From: Sorghum bicolor
Taxonomy: Eukaryota; Streptophyta; Magnoliopsida; Poales; Poaceae
NCBI RefSeq assembly: GCF_000003195.3
Contig: NC_012872.2
Location: 18,556,491 to 18,620,490, forward strand
DNA length: 64,000 nucleotides
Direction of reading: 5' to 3'
Below, in pieces: positions 24,401 to 35,224 of this stretch (the stretch's first letter is position 1; each line of letters starts with the position of its first letter). Position numbers and translations under genes: made by a program. A model generated the notes under the pieces. That model worked only from the letters and a program-made list of their open reading frames with translations. It was not told the origin of the DNA and ran no database searches.

Positions 24401-25151
24401 AGACTGCAGCGCGAAAGGCGAGAAGAGCTAAGCAAGGGCGAGAACTCTGGCCAGTCTGGGGATCAGCAACAATCAGATCCTAAGGGGGAAGGTCCATCGG
24501 CGGATGTCAACATGGTACTTATGTTGCCGATGGAGTTCCTTGCACCATCCAGTGATGATGAGTTGGAGTTTTCCGACCAGATAGCTTAGTTGGCTCTAGA
24601 TCCGATGATAGCCATCTTCGAAAAGCCTGCCGATAATGAAAGGCAACATCTTAAGGCTCTGTTTGTCAAAGGGAGAGTGGATGGTCAGCCAATGACCAAG
24701 ATTCTAGTTCTTGCCTTATGCAGTGTATCGGAAGCTTGGGAAAGGAGATCAGGATTTGACCAAGACCGATATGATGCTAAAGGACTTTGAAGGAAAGGTG
24801 TCTCCGGTTAAGGGAGCCATCTGTGTCGAGTTGACCATCGGCAGCAAAACCTTGCCGACAACCTTCTTCGTAATCTGTGGAAAAGGTGCTTATAACTTGC
24901 TGTTAGGGAGAGATTGGATTCATGCCAATTGTTGCATCCCGTCTACAATGCACCAGTGCTTGGTCCGATGGGTAGGTGACAAGATTGAGATTGTCCCAGG
25001 AGATTCTTCTTATGTCATTGCATCGGCAGAAGCAGACACCTATGAGAGAACTAGGTGTATTTTAGGAGAAGTCTGGGAAAAGGATTTTCTCATAGTTGCC
25101 GACTATGAAATTCCACCGATCCAAGCAGTCGGTTCTGACGAAGAGTTTTAA
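21494..25151 (+). pseudogene. gag: gag-protease of element B
   Basis: Starts MSTTEFDQENVIPV. Gag core around 22808-23257 (FSGQDDTSTMEHVNRF, FFSGVHEKKITDL, DRQLADLAFQGLLPHIRDKY), then a zinc-knuckle variant CKWHNATSHSTNEC (C-x2-H-x4-H-x4-C) at about 23558, then protease ending LLLGRDWIHANCCIP. A glutamine/glycine repeat (GGQQI units, 15 bases) lies at about 22498-22575. Damage in the main frame: TAG 22457, TGA 22613, TAA 22715, TAG 23255, TAG 23486, TAG 24392 and TAG 24587, and a 23-base deletion near 24708 that removes the protease active site (present in E as LIDGGAAINIM) and shifts the frame. The stop TAA at 25149-25151 overlaps the ATG of the next frame. Confidence 0.85.
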
Positions 25152-26030
25152 TGGATAGGTTCGCCGATGATGGAAAATTAGTATAACACTCCAAAATTTT
25201 TAATTTTGGATTGTAATTAGAAAACACTAAATTAAATAAGGATTTAAAGTTATCTCTAAAATATCCCAAGATTCATTTAATTATTGAATTCAAAAAGAGA
25301 GAAAAATGTGGAATTTTAAAAATTTTATAAAGTTAAGTGATGAGTGTTTTGTTTGCTTTTGTGTGCTTTGTGCCCTAGCTTTGTTTGGCTTGTGTGATAA
25401 AAATGAATTATAGAATTTCCAGCGAGCCACGATTAAGTCCTTTCGGTTTTCGGAAAAATAAAACACTAAAAGTCCTTTTTGAAAACTAAATTATAATTGA
25501 GTTGAAAAACAATTTAAAAATGTGTTATTAAGAAAATATGTTTTGTTCTAAAAGTAGTAAGGAAAACAAGCTCTTAAATAATCTCAAATTAGAAATTAAA
25601 AAGGGTTTTGAAATTTGGTTTAGTAAAATAATTTAGAAATCATGTTTGTAAAAAGAAAAAGGGATTTCTTCCTCTCTGGGTCGTCCCATTCTTCCCCGGC
25701 CCAGCTCCCTTCCCCCCTCTCTCTCTTGCCGCGTGGGCCGCCAACGCTTCTGGCCCAGCTCGCCCGCGCACCAGCCAGGCCGCGGCCCAGCCCCCACGCG
25801 CCTGCCTCCCTCCTGCACCCGCCTTCACCCGCTGACCGGTGGGCCCCCGAGTGGGACCCACCTGTCATCCCCAATCTCCGGCCGAAACGGATTCGGCGCA
25901 ACGGCCGGCTCCGACTTCCGTTGCCGCCGTCGGCTTCTCGCTCCACCACCTCTCTCGCCGAGGTAAGACACGCCCGAGTTTTGCCTCCTCGCGACAAACA
26001 CGTAGACGGCCTCAACACGCTCCCTCTCCC

Positions 26031-26440
26031 CGTCGACGAAAGCTGGTCGGCAGTCTACCTTGGGGTATACCCACGGTAGTAGTTTATCGGTAGACGGTGC
26101 GCAAACTACGAACTCGATGGTGACGCAAGACACAGGCAAGCTTTTTATCCAGGTTCGGCCGCCGAGTTGGCGTAATACCTACGTCCTACGTCTGGTTGTA
26201 TTGATTTGTGTTGAGAGAATATGATGTATATGATCTGTCCTCTAGGGGACCCCTGCCCCTCCTTATATATCCTAAAGGGACAGAGTTACAAGCAAAGTAT
26301 CCTATTTGGTACAATATCTTGTAGCCTTGCGGTGCACGCCGACTAGTCGTGCGCCGCACGTCTTCATCCTGTGGGCCGAGCCACCTCTGATGGTGCGGCC
26401 CATATAGGCCCATGAGGGTATAGGGGTTTATACCCCCACA
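26031..26440 (-). repeat. 3' LTR of element H
   Basis: 410 bases, minus orientation. Diagnostic bases against the right LTR: TACGAACTCG, CCTACGTCTGG, ATCCTAAAGGG, CGCACGTCTTC and CCTGTGGG. The first base of the plus-strand end is C where the right LTR has T. Confidence 0.85.
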
Positions 26441-26949
26441 GCTAGTCCCCGAGCACCATGTATTGTGATGTAGCACGCCGTCTTGAGCTTCTTCGATCAG
26501 TGAGGCTTGACGTCTTCAATAAGTAGGAAAGTCGCCCAAACAGTTGCAACGGTATTTTGACCAACTCAAAAGACAGTTGATCAACATTGACATCGAAGAA
26601 GCAGGTTGTTCGAAGAATGCATGGTGCTCTTAATCAAAAAAGATTTCTTTCCTGGTGAAGTGTGCCCACTTTAATTTTCTGAAAAGTATAGTCTTTCAAA
26701 AAGCAAGCATATTCACCGCAAGGTGAAGTGTGCCCACTTAGTTCCTGAGCCTGGTAGTAGGTGACGTAGGCACGTGGTGCCAGGGTCAAAAGAAAAGTTC
26801 TCAAAGAAATTCTGAAACTGAGATGCATCGCCAGATGCATCGTACCGATGTAGTCCCCGAGCTTGCTGGAAGGCGAAGTATGAGCCTTGTAGCAAGGTCT
26901 AAAAAGTTGAATTTACCAGTCGGTCTGCAATTGAATAGACTAATCGACC

Positions 26950-27260
26950 AGTCCTCGAGCATATAACGCTCGGTGGTCGGTGCAGTCCCCAAACTCTCAA
27001 ATTGGTGAGCTGGTCGAGAAGTCCCCGAGCGTATAGTGCTCGGTGGTCGGCACAGTCCCCGAGCACGACGTAGGGACCGGTGGACAAGTCCCCGAGCGTG
27101 GTTGGGAACGTAAACGTGCTCGGTGGTCGGCACAGTCTTCGAGCACAGCATAGAGAGTAGTCGACAGGTCCCCGAGCGTGGTTGGGAACGTAAACGTGCT
27201 CGGTGGTCGGAGCAGTCCCCGGGCACAGCGTAGGGAATAGTCGACGAGTCCCCGAGCGTA
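26950..27260. repeat. Tandem repeats, about 80 bases, inside element H
   Basis: About four units, each built from AGTCCCCGAGC, a variable part (twice GTGGTTGGGAACGTAAACGT) and GCTCGGTGGTCGG. The AGTCCCCGAGC/GCTCGG word pair is self-complementary, so each unit could fold. Open frames on the minus strand here (26801-27315) are by-products of the repeat and start with the same translated words in several frames. Confidence 0.75.
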
Positions 27261-27640
27261 GCTTGTCGACTGGGCCAAATCCCTGAAAAATAAATATAAA
27301 GAATAGGTAGTACATGATGTATAAATAAACTTTAGATAAAAAATCAGTACTGAGATAAGTTTTAGATTTTTTATTAAAAAATTAGCACGAGTAGTTAATT
27401 CATCCTAGAGCTTGTACCAGCTCTGGTCTAGCCAACAATCAGCATGAGGTGCGGAACCTAGGCACGCGTAGGATTGTCAGCCACGTCAGAGAGCTACTGC
27501 CGACCACCCGGAACGCAGAGGGCGGATCTCGTGCACGTGTAGGGAGGAGTCGGAGACAGTACCGGCTCTGGAAAGCTCGTGTAGGAGAAAAAACTAGTCG
27601 GCTAAAAAAGTTGTTTTGAAGAATAATAATATTAAAAATA

Positions 27641-28120
27641 TTATGCCAAAAATAAATAAAATATTAGAAGTGTACTTATCTTTGAAAGAAAGTCTAGTCG
27701 GTGACGACAAAATTGTCCGGCCCTCGAGCTTTTTGACTTGTCATGACGGTGGTCGCTGTTGTCATAGCGTCGTTCATCGCGGCGATTATTATTGCGACTG
27801 GTGGTCAGAGCAAGTAGGCCAAACAATTTGGTCGATGGCCCGAGCAGGTCGGTGTTGTCGATCTGCCTCCCTTTGTAGCAAGGAAGCGTGCGACGCGTTG
27901 TCGGCGTGGTCGGAAACGTTGCTGGTGTGGTCGAAGTCGTAGCCAGCGTCGTTGGAGCTGCAGCCGACGTCGGTGAAGAAGTGATCGGCACAGATTGGAT
28001 CTACGCATCCTTCGTGGTCATGGCGGTGAAGCTGTTGAAGCTGACGGTGAACGTGAAGCCGCCTGCCATGGCCACGAAGTCGGGGATGATGGCCATCTTG
28101 TTCGTCTAGGAGAGCTGTAC
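27641..28120 (-). pseudogene. Degenerate gag-like start in element H
   Basis: Downstream of H's primer site on the minus strand lies a frame reading ...FVAMAGGFTFTVSFNSFTAM..., broken by a stop after TTKDA, then a threonine/proline/serine-rich frame (27641-27991). No zinc knuckle, protease or polymerase. I take this as a relic of gag or a coding remnant of the autonomous parent; weak assignment. Confidence 0.35.
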
Positions 28121-28126
28121 GCACAC

Positions 28127-28144
28127 CCCCTACCTGGCGCGCCA
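28127..28144 (-). promoter_or_regulatory. Primer binding site of element H
   Basis: Reads TGGCGCGCCAGGTAGGGG on the minus strand, one base after the 5' LTR. It begins TGG as expected for pairing with a tRNA CCA end, and fixes the element's orientation. Confidence 0.7.
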
Positions 28145-28145
28145 C

Positions 28146-28555
28146 TGTCGACGAAAGCTGGTCGGCAGTCTACCTTGGGGTATACCCACGGTAGTAGTTT
28201 ATCGGTAGACGGTGCGCAAACTACAAACTCGATGGTGACGCAAGACACAGGCAAGCTTTTTATCCAGGTTCGGCCGCCGAGTTGGCGTAATACCTACGTC
28301 CTGCGTCTGGTTGTATTGATTTGTGTTGAGAGAATATGATGTATATGATCTGTCCTCTAGGGGACCCCTGCCCCTCCTTATATATCCTGAAGGGACAGAG
28401 TTACAAGCAAAGTATCCTATTTGGTACAATATCTTGTAGCCTTGCGGTGCACGCCGACTAGTCGTGCGCCGCACATCTTCATCCTATGGGCCGAGCCACC
28501 TCTGATGGTGCGGCCCATATAGGCCCATGAGGGTATAGGGGTTTATACCCCCACA
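28146..28555 (-). repeat. 5' LTR of element H
   Basis: 410 bases, minus orientation, followed on the minus strand by one base and the primer site. Variants: TACAAACTCG, CCTGCGTCTGG, ATCCTGAAGGG, CGCACATCTTC and CCTATGGG. Confidence 0.85.
28378..28385 (-). promoter_or_regulatory. TATA box of element H
   Basis: ATATATAA on the minus strand in the 5' LTR of H, followed by GGAGGGGCAGGGGTCC; the same box is at 26263-26270 in the 3' LTR. Likely core promoter of H. Confidence 0.4.
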
Positions 28556-30260
28556 CTCCCCCTCCTTCCTCGTGTCCACGCTCGCCGGAGACCGTCGTCG
28601 CCGCCGCCGCGCGAGCAACGCACACCGGCATCGCCCAGCCGCTGCTGCCACGCGCATCGCGCTCGCCTCGGCATGCACGGCACACCCGTGCCCTCGGCAC
28701 GGCCCCTCATGCCCCGTAATGTTGCCACGGCGAGCCGGAGCACCGCGGCCATGGCGCCGCCGCCGCGGACCACGCCGTCGTCGCCCGCGAGCCTCGCCCA
28801 GCTCCCCGGTCCACAAATATATCAAAGTTGTTCTATGCCATCTTTAATGCCTTTTTAGTTGTGATCTACTTAATCTAATCTTATTTCATAAATGCTTTGT
28901 TTAACTTGTCACAAATTCCTTGTTTTCTAATTATAAATAGTAAAGTGACTTAAGTGATGAAGAATGGTTTGTAATTAGGTTATTACTAAAGTTTAGTGAT
29001 AGCTTTTATAATTCTTTATAATTTGGTCAATTCAACTTTGATATATTTCTTTAGGAAGTCTATCACCTTCTTTTATTAAATAAAATACGAACAACATATA
29101 ATCGTCTTCTCCATAACACTACGAACCTCGAAAGTCGTGTCCGATTAACGATAGCTCCGTTCTCAATCGTTTTTGCATTGTTACGATCGTAGCAATAAGT
29201 CATGTCGTGTAGTGCTCTCTTTCTAAGCTTTTCTTTTGATTGATACTTGTTCTTAGTCATGATTGTTTGTTTGTCTGTTTGTGTTGCTTGGTTGCTACGA
29301 GTAGAAGAAGCGTGGTTCGTCAATTGTGAAGACCAGGAGCTGAGGACCGACAGTCGAAGCAGAAGTTGGAGATCAGAAGAAGGAAGTCAAAGATTTCTGA
29401 GCAGTTAAACACTGGGAATTAAGGCAAGTGCAGGCACCCTTTGATCATATTGTACCTATGAACTTTAAATACATTTACTTTCCATTGCATGTGTCTTAAT
29501 ACTGCAAACCCTAAGGACATGACTAGACTTCTACTATATTCCTTGTATACCTGGGTTTATACATGGGTAGTATAGTGAACAGTAGATATGCTTAGTTGCT
29601 CTACTCATCTAATCTATATAATAATAAAAATAATGATCTTGCTTAATAAATTCTTCAATGATGATAAATGATTAAATGATGAACAATGGTCACTTCGGTG
29701 ATGGAGATGTTGCGGTGCTTGCGAGCATCGTGGTTTGGTTGAGGACAGGGGGAGCGGGTACTGTTGGTGGTCCGGTTTGCCGGGCGTACCCGTCTCTGCT
29801 CTCCGTAAGGACTTAGTCAGGGAGCGGCCCCCTGGGACTTACAGTGCAGCTCCAAGCTATATGGCTCTGGCTTGACTAATTATCAGGACCTCCGCTGGTA
29901 GGGTGTTACTTTCCGGGTAGGCGTAAGGAAGTAGCTTGGGTATTCATATTAAGAGGTCGGTCAGTTCGGGGTCCCATTGCTATGGGCACGGCTGCCGCGC
30001 GCCCCGGCAAAAACTTACGAGTAGAATCCTATTAGTTGGACCCTGTGAAAGGTCTCGTAGTGAAACCCTGCCTGCTCACCTTGGTAGTGTTTTGGGGAGT
30101 CGCGACCCCGGGCGAATGGGAATCACGACTTGGAGTGAAAGTGCACACCTCTGCAGAGTGTAAAACTGATATATCAGCCGTGCTCACGGTCACGAGCGGC
30201 TCAGACCCTCACTTGATGAGCAAATTGGATTCACTGGATACTTGGAGGCGAAACTTGGTT

Positions 30261-30406
30261 GAGGTTGCTACCTCATGCTTTGGCGGAATGGCTATTCCGT
30301 GTTGGCAGGATTGCTATCCTGTGTTCTTAATTAGGATTGCTATCCGATGACCTTAATGGGGTTGCTACCTTGAGTCACTATCTGAGGTTGCTACCTTGGT
30401 AATATT
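30261..30406 (+). repeat. Array of six short hairpins in C's 5' LTR
   Basis: Six units share the core (T)TGCT(A) as loop, with different self-complementary stems: GAGGTTGCTACCTC (30261), CGGAATGGCTATTCCG (30284), CAGGATTGCTATCCTG (30306), GGATTGCTATCC (30334), GGGGTTGCTACC (about 30358) and GAGGTTGCTACCTT (about 30384). The same array is at 37338-37474 in the 3' LTR and partly at 470-531 (minus) in the leftmost LTR. Confidence 0.7.
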
Positions 30407-30948
30407 AATAATGATGATGATTAATAAAATGGTTAATCTACCTTCATCTAAATAAGGGTTGGGATGCTCTACTCACAACTAGTAATAGGTTGTTTAATAA
30501 TAAAGTTGTAATAAAAGTTTACCAACTAAAAAGCTCACCTGCAGTCAAACAATGTCAGCTTTTCCTTTGATTAAGCCTTGCATGTCATTATACTTTCCGC
30601 CTGTACTTGTTGAGTTCGACATGAACTCACCCTTGCTATTTCCCCCACACACCAGTGTGTAGTAAAGTGCTGCTCAGAAGGACAGAGATGCTCTGAAGTT
30701 TTCTAGAAGTATATCAGAAGTGCTTGGTGTACGGAGCCCCTAGTCAACCGTCCCTGAGAAGAATGGAGCCTAAGAAGTTTAGCTTCCGTTTCCGCGTACT
30801 CTGATTGTTTGTAAGTGTTAATAGAAATATGTTTTCCGCTATATATAACATTGTTTTTGATATTTCTATTCTTTGTTGTATGTGTGGACTTCCTGGGCAC
30901 ACATATGATGACTCTGGTCTTATTTTAAAAGCCAGGGTGTGACAGGAA

Positions 30949-30960
30949 TGGTATCAGATC
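30949..30960 (+). promoter_or_regulatory. Primer binding site of element C
   Basis: TGGTATCAGATC four bases after the LTR, close to the standard initiator-methionine tRNA site (TGGTATCAGAGC) with one change. It is followed by about 540 bases of untranslated leader with a copy of the TTAAGTGGGGTAG tract at 31372. Confidence 0.75.
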
Positions 30961-31505
30961 AATGTTGACTTTAGGACGTATGCCTAGATAGCACTGGTCG
31001 ATTTCTAAAGCTTATTTTGCTATAAAACTATTTTCTTATACCTTGACCTTTTGATTCTGACTATTTCCTCCCCCTTGTCACGTTGTATCCCCTCCTTGAA
31101 TAGCTTCCTTTGAGCTATTTCTATTTACCTCCTTGGCTTTTGTTTAGTTGATTTCCTTAAGTTTTCCAAACTTGCTTTATTTCTAAATTCGATGGCCCTT
31201 CATCATCTCGAACTTTCCTTTTAGGATGACCACCACTACTGAAGAAGCACGTGTAGTATCGTTGATGTGATGTGTGCTTGTCTTGCTTGGTTTGTGTTTT
31301 GTGTGTCGTCTCTGTTCTAGTGTTTTGAAGGAGTTCAAGAAGAAATCGTTTGAGGATTAGCACAACCTTTGTTAAGTGGGGTAGTAATCTCTCTTATCCT
31401 ATCTAGCTTTTGTCAATCCTGATCCTATCCAGCTATTTTCTCCTACCCTATGTCATACTCTTTATCCGTGTCACCCTAGCTCGTTCTTCTACTACATATT
31501 GTTAG

Positions 31506-32869
31506 ATGGTCGACACAAGTGAAGATATCAAAGGAATTAATACCAGTGAACAGAGTCAACAAATGCCTTCTACAACACAACTAAGTAGTGAACAGGTGAT
31601 AGCCTGGCAAGTTCAGATCTTAGAGATGGCAGCTGATCATATGGCTAGACTCCAGAAACTTTTGATACTACAATCTTTACTTCTCCAAGGTGACATTGAA
31701 GAAGCTTACATCGAATGTCAGGAAGACCCAACCATGCTACCCTTGTCCCCAATAAACAAGGAGAAGCCCTTGTTTACACAGAATCAAGTACCAAGTGGAG
31801 TGGGACCACAAAAAGATTGGCAATGAAGCGACAAGTAGTAGAAGCCTGGAAGAACGTGAAAGCTAAGAAAGATGGTATTAATGAGGCACTTGGGATTCAA
31901 GAGCCGTGTAACTGCTGCAGATATTATGGTTTACCATGCCTTCAGAACAAGTCAAGCGAAGGAAAGATAGAGGTACCCCAGGATCAACAGACTGAAGGTA
32001 ACAAGAAAAGGAAGGCAATCTCCGTAGAGCCACTGTTAAGTGTCGAGCCAAATCTGAGATCTACATCACAGTTACCTGTAGCCCCAAACTCTCATCAGAC
32101 ACATTCATATCTTGAAAAGTTAGATGTCCCTTCAGCTACACTTGCTATGCCAGAGATATGTCTAGATGGATGGACCATCACCTATACAGAATTTCAACCT
32201 CGAAAGAGTAATCAAGCTAAGAAGCAAAATAGTGAAGAGACTCCATTGAAGGTGAACCGTCAGAACCAACAAGTTAGTAGCACTTCAGTTACTCCTGGCA
32301 CATCAATTCAAGGAGCTCAATGTCAGGATAACACCTATGGTAAAATGGTTAGCAATGCTTGTTACCAGTGTCACGAAGAGGGACATCACAAGAAACATTG
32401 TCCAAAGAAGTACCCAGTTCGTGACTATGTTAATGGTAGATTGAACCATGTGGATCTATGTACTGCTCGCGAAGCACAAAATGTGGTGTTTGGATCGATT
32501 CTAGTCAACTCAACTCCTGCCACTGTTTTGTTTGACTCAGGTTCTTCACATTCTTTCATCTCAAATAAATGTGTTGCTGATCATAAGATGCTTATGTTGG
32601 AAATAAAGAAACCCATACTAGTCAAATCACCAAGAGGGAAGATAAAAGTAACACACATGTGCCCAAAAGTTGGGCTTGACATAAAAGGTGCAAATTTTGA
32701 GGTGAATCTTGTAGTTTTGGAGTCGTTGGATATTGATGTCGTTCTTGGAAGAGGATGGTTAACTGCTAGTCATGGAAAGATTGACTGTACCCAACACTCA
32801 GTATCCCTAACCACCCCATCAGGAGACAGGTTTGTGTATGAAGGCACTCAAGCTCACCCCAAGGTTTAA
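31506..32869 (+). pseudogene. gag: gag-protease of element C
   Basis: Starts MVDTSEDIKGIN in one frame and continues in another from about 31800 (frame slip, overlap 31715-31826) to a TAA at 32869. N-terminal part is helical and glutamine-rich. The basic middle part has CNCCRYYGLPC, then a zinc knuckle CYQCHEEGHHKKHC (C-x2-C-x4-H-x4-C) at about 32361, then a retropepsin with active site LFDSGSSHSF at about 32530 and the conserved end VVLGRGWL at about 32740. The usual RT does not follow. The frame is otherwise undamaged over 350 codons, in contrast to B, which fits recent mobility with help in trans. Whether the slip is a mutation or a programmed shift cannot be decided here. Confidence 0.75.
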
Positions 32870-34357
32870 AGGACTAATGGAACGATTGTACCGACAATGA
32901 GGCAGATTGAAAAAAAGTGGACCTTATATAGAGGCAGTATTTTCCCAACATCAGATGTGAAGTAGGATTACAATAAAGGAACGCAGATAATTTTGAATTA
33001 GTCAAGAAAGGTCTGTAACCCATAGGGCAACATATATAGGAAGCCAGCTATGCCTTTTTGCTAATAAGGTTTTGCATTAAAGTCGCTTGTAATCTTCTTT
33101 CTAAAAAGAGATGTCTTTTTAATTGGACTGTATCATTCTTAATCTCCTAGTATGAGTCATGAGTTGTTTGACAAGATGTTTACCGACGGAATCTCACACA
33201 AAGCACCTCATGTTGTCCCGACATCAAGTGGTAGTGCTTACCTGTGAAGTGATCTTAAATACTTCATACAGAATGAGTCGACATCCTTTGTTTAGTTCTC
33301 TCTGGCAACATTCTCCCGACACTGCAAGTAGTAGGACAAGTCTGCTTAGGATCCATCTATGGAGACCACAAAGGAGCACCCAGTATCATAGGAAGTGTGA
33401 TGCCTATTAACCCTATCAAAGCAAGGAAATAAGAAAAATGAGGACCTAATATATGACTTATTTTTCACCCTGGAATATAATGTGGACTATCACGTGACAA
33501 AATGCAGAACCTGAAAGTCAGATGAAAACCATACCGATATATGGTCAATCTTAATAGACCCCTTGGGTTGCTTTTCTAGATAGTGTTCAAGAACCTTCTC
33601 CTAGATAACCTTACCGACTTTTGGCTTCAGTCTTGCACCTTTTCTGAGATAACTGAGATTATTTCACTCTATCTTTTCCCACCATTGTGTTGTTTCTCAC
33701 CCGGTTTCTCGAAAATCCCAAGAAGTGCTGTGTGATTGGACTGGTAATATCTGAAGGAAATCTCTAAAGATTGTTCCGATCTGGCAAGATGAAGTTCGTA
33801 AATACAAGTTTTGAAGATGAGCAAACATTTGGTTTAAGTGGGGTAGCGTCCGCTACGATCATCACTCTCAAAAATCTGTAATCAGAAAGACATGGGGAAC
33901 TATATATTGATCCTTATCATTCTTGCGACAAACCCTTATCATTTTTGCCAACCTGCGATCTTTGATCCTACGTCTCATAGGACTACAAATGATTAAGCGT
34001 GAAGACTTTTAAAAAAAATCTCAGTTGTCAACTTTTGCTAATTCTTTATCCTTTCATCTATTATCTTGTACATATTTGGAATCAAGGAAATTGTGAGCAT
34101 TATAATATCTATCTTTACCTCTTATGTATCATCTCCTGTTAATATTGGTTTCTCGCCCTTGCACCTTATCATAATTCAGGATCCAAAGATCAACTCTTAT
34201 CTCATACGTTTATCTTTCCTTGACTTCAATCTTTACCATACTCTTTACCCTTTATATCTATATTTAATCCTTTGATCATGTCTTGAAAGTCTCGAAACAA
34301 CTTGATGATCTACTTTATCTTTCTCTCTAGTTTCTTCAAATCTCGGGACGACATTTA
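32870..34357 (+). other. Non-coding interior of element C
   Basis: About 1.5 kb between protease stop and LTR. Short frames (33159-33410, 34066-34275) show no family features. It holds a second copy of the TTTAAGTGGGGTAG tract at 33833. No trace of RT, RNase H or integrase motifs (no YxDD, no HHCC, no DDE) was seen. Confidence 0.6.
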
Positions 34358-34359
34358 TG

Positions 34360-34375
34360 TTAAGTGGGGTAGATC
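34360..34375 (+). promoter_or_regulatory. Polypurine tract of element C
   Basis: TTAAGTGGGGTAGATC directly before the 3' LTR. Two further copies of its core lie at 31372-31384 and 33833-33846. Confidence 0.65.
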
Positions 34376-35224
34376 TATAACACTCCAAAATTTTTAATTT
34401 TGCATTGTTATTAGAAAACACTAAATTAAATAAGGATTTAAAGTTTTCTCTAAAATATCCCAAGATTCATTTAATTATTGAATTCAAAAAGAGAGAAAAA
34501 TGTGGAATTTTAAAAATTTTATAAAGTTAAGTGATGAGTGTTTTGTTTGTTGTTGTGTGCTTTGTGCCCTAGCTTTGTTTGGCTTGTGTGATAAAAATGA
34601 ATTATAGAATTTCCAGCGAGCCACGATTAAGTCCTTTCGGTTTTCGGAAAAATAGAACACTAAAAGTCCTTTTTGAAAACTAAATTATAATTGAGTTGAA
34701 AAACAATTTAAAAATGTGTTATTAAGAAAATATGTTTTGTTCTAAAAGTAGTAAGGAAAACAAGCTCTTAAATAATCTCAAATTAGAAATTAAAAAGGGT
34801 TTTGAAATTTGGTTTAGTAAAATAATTTAGAAATCATGTTTGTAAAAAGAAAAAGGGATTTCTTCCTCTCTGGGTCGTCCCATTCTTCCCCGGCCCAGCT
34901 CCCTTCCCCCCTCTCTCTCTTGCCGCGTGGGCCGCCAACGCTTCTGGCCCAGCTCGCCCGCGCACCAGCCAGGCCGCGGCCCAGCCCCCACGCGCCTGCC
35001 TCCCTCCTGCACCCGCCTTCACCCGCTGACCGGTGGGCCCCCGAGTGGGACCCACCTGTCATCCCCAATCTCCGGCCGAAACGGATTCGGCGCAACGGCC
35101 GGCTCCGACTTCCGTTGCCGCCGTCGGCTTCTCGCTCCACCACCTCTCTCGCCGAGGTAAGACACGCCCGAGTTTTGCCTCCTCGCGACAAACACGTAGA
35201 CGGCCTCAACACGCTCCCTCTCCC

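Larger units (their letters stand above)
26031..28555 (-). mobile_element. Element H: small non-autonomous LTR retrotransposon
   Basis: 2,525 bases flanked by CTCCC (26026-26030, 28556-28560). Two 410-base LTRs (26031-26440 and 28146-28555). On the minus strand the LTR starts TGTGGGGGTATAAACCCC and ends TTCGTCGACA (one copy ends in CG). Primer site TGGCGCGCCAGGTAGGGG follows the right LTR at 28144-28127; a G-rich tract GCTCGGGGACTAGC precedes the left LTR. The interior (1.7 kb) holds a gag-like start (near 28080-27640) and the tandem repeats at 26950-27260, but no polymerase. The two LTRs differ at only a handful of sites. Confidence 0.85.
25182..30944 (+). mobile_element. 5' LTR of element C, containing element H
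   Basis: Starts TATAACACTCCAAAATTTT and ends AGCCAGGGTGTGACA; 5,763 bases, of which 2,115 are the extra interior of H. A GC-rich block near 25670-26030 and 28556-28810 is split by H and is open in several frames in both LTR copies; I regard this as composition, not coding. The last third (29060-30944) is shared with the LTR at 1-1740 and holds the hairpin array at 30261-30406. Confidence 0.9.

Noticed and set aside
25642..26079. 145-codon GC-rich frame, identical at 34836-35273
   Set aside because: It runs across the border of H into H's LTR and several other frames are open over the same GC-rich stretch; composition effect.
26950..27260. CRISPR-like regular repeats
   Set aside because: Unit similarity extends through the spacer, the DNA is a plant retrotransposon interior and there are no cas genes.
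26801..27315. Three overlapping minus-strand frames of 90-140 codons
   Set aside because: They translate the tandem repeats of H in several frames at once with the same words; no independent coding signal.
30036..30350. 104-codon open frame in C's 5' LTR, repeated at 37113-37427
   Set aside because: It is kept only because the two LTRs are nearly identical; the equivalent in the LTR at 1-1740 is broken, and it overlaps the hairpin array. No protein family features.
33159..33410. 83-codon frame in C as a possible pol remnant
   Set aside because: No RT, RNase H or integrase motif in this or neighbouring frames.
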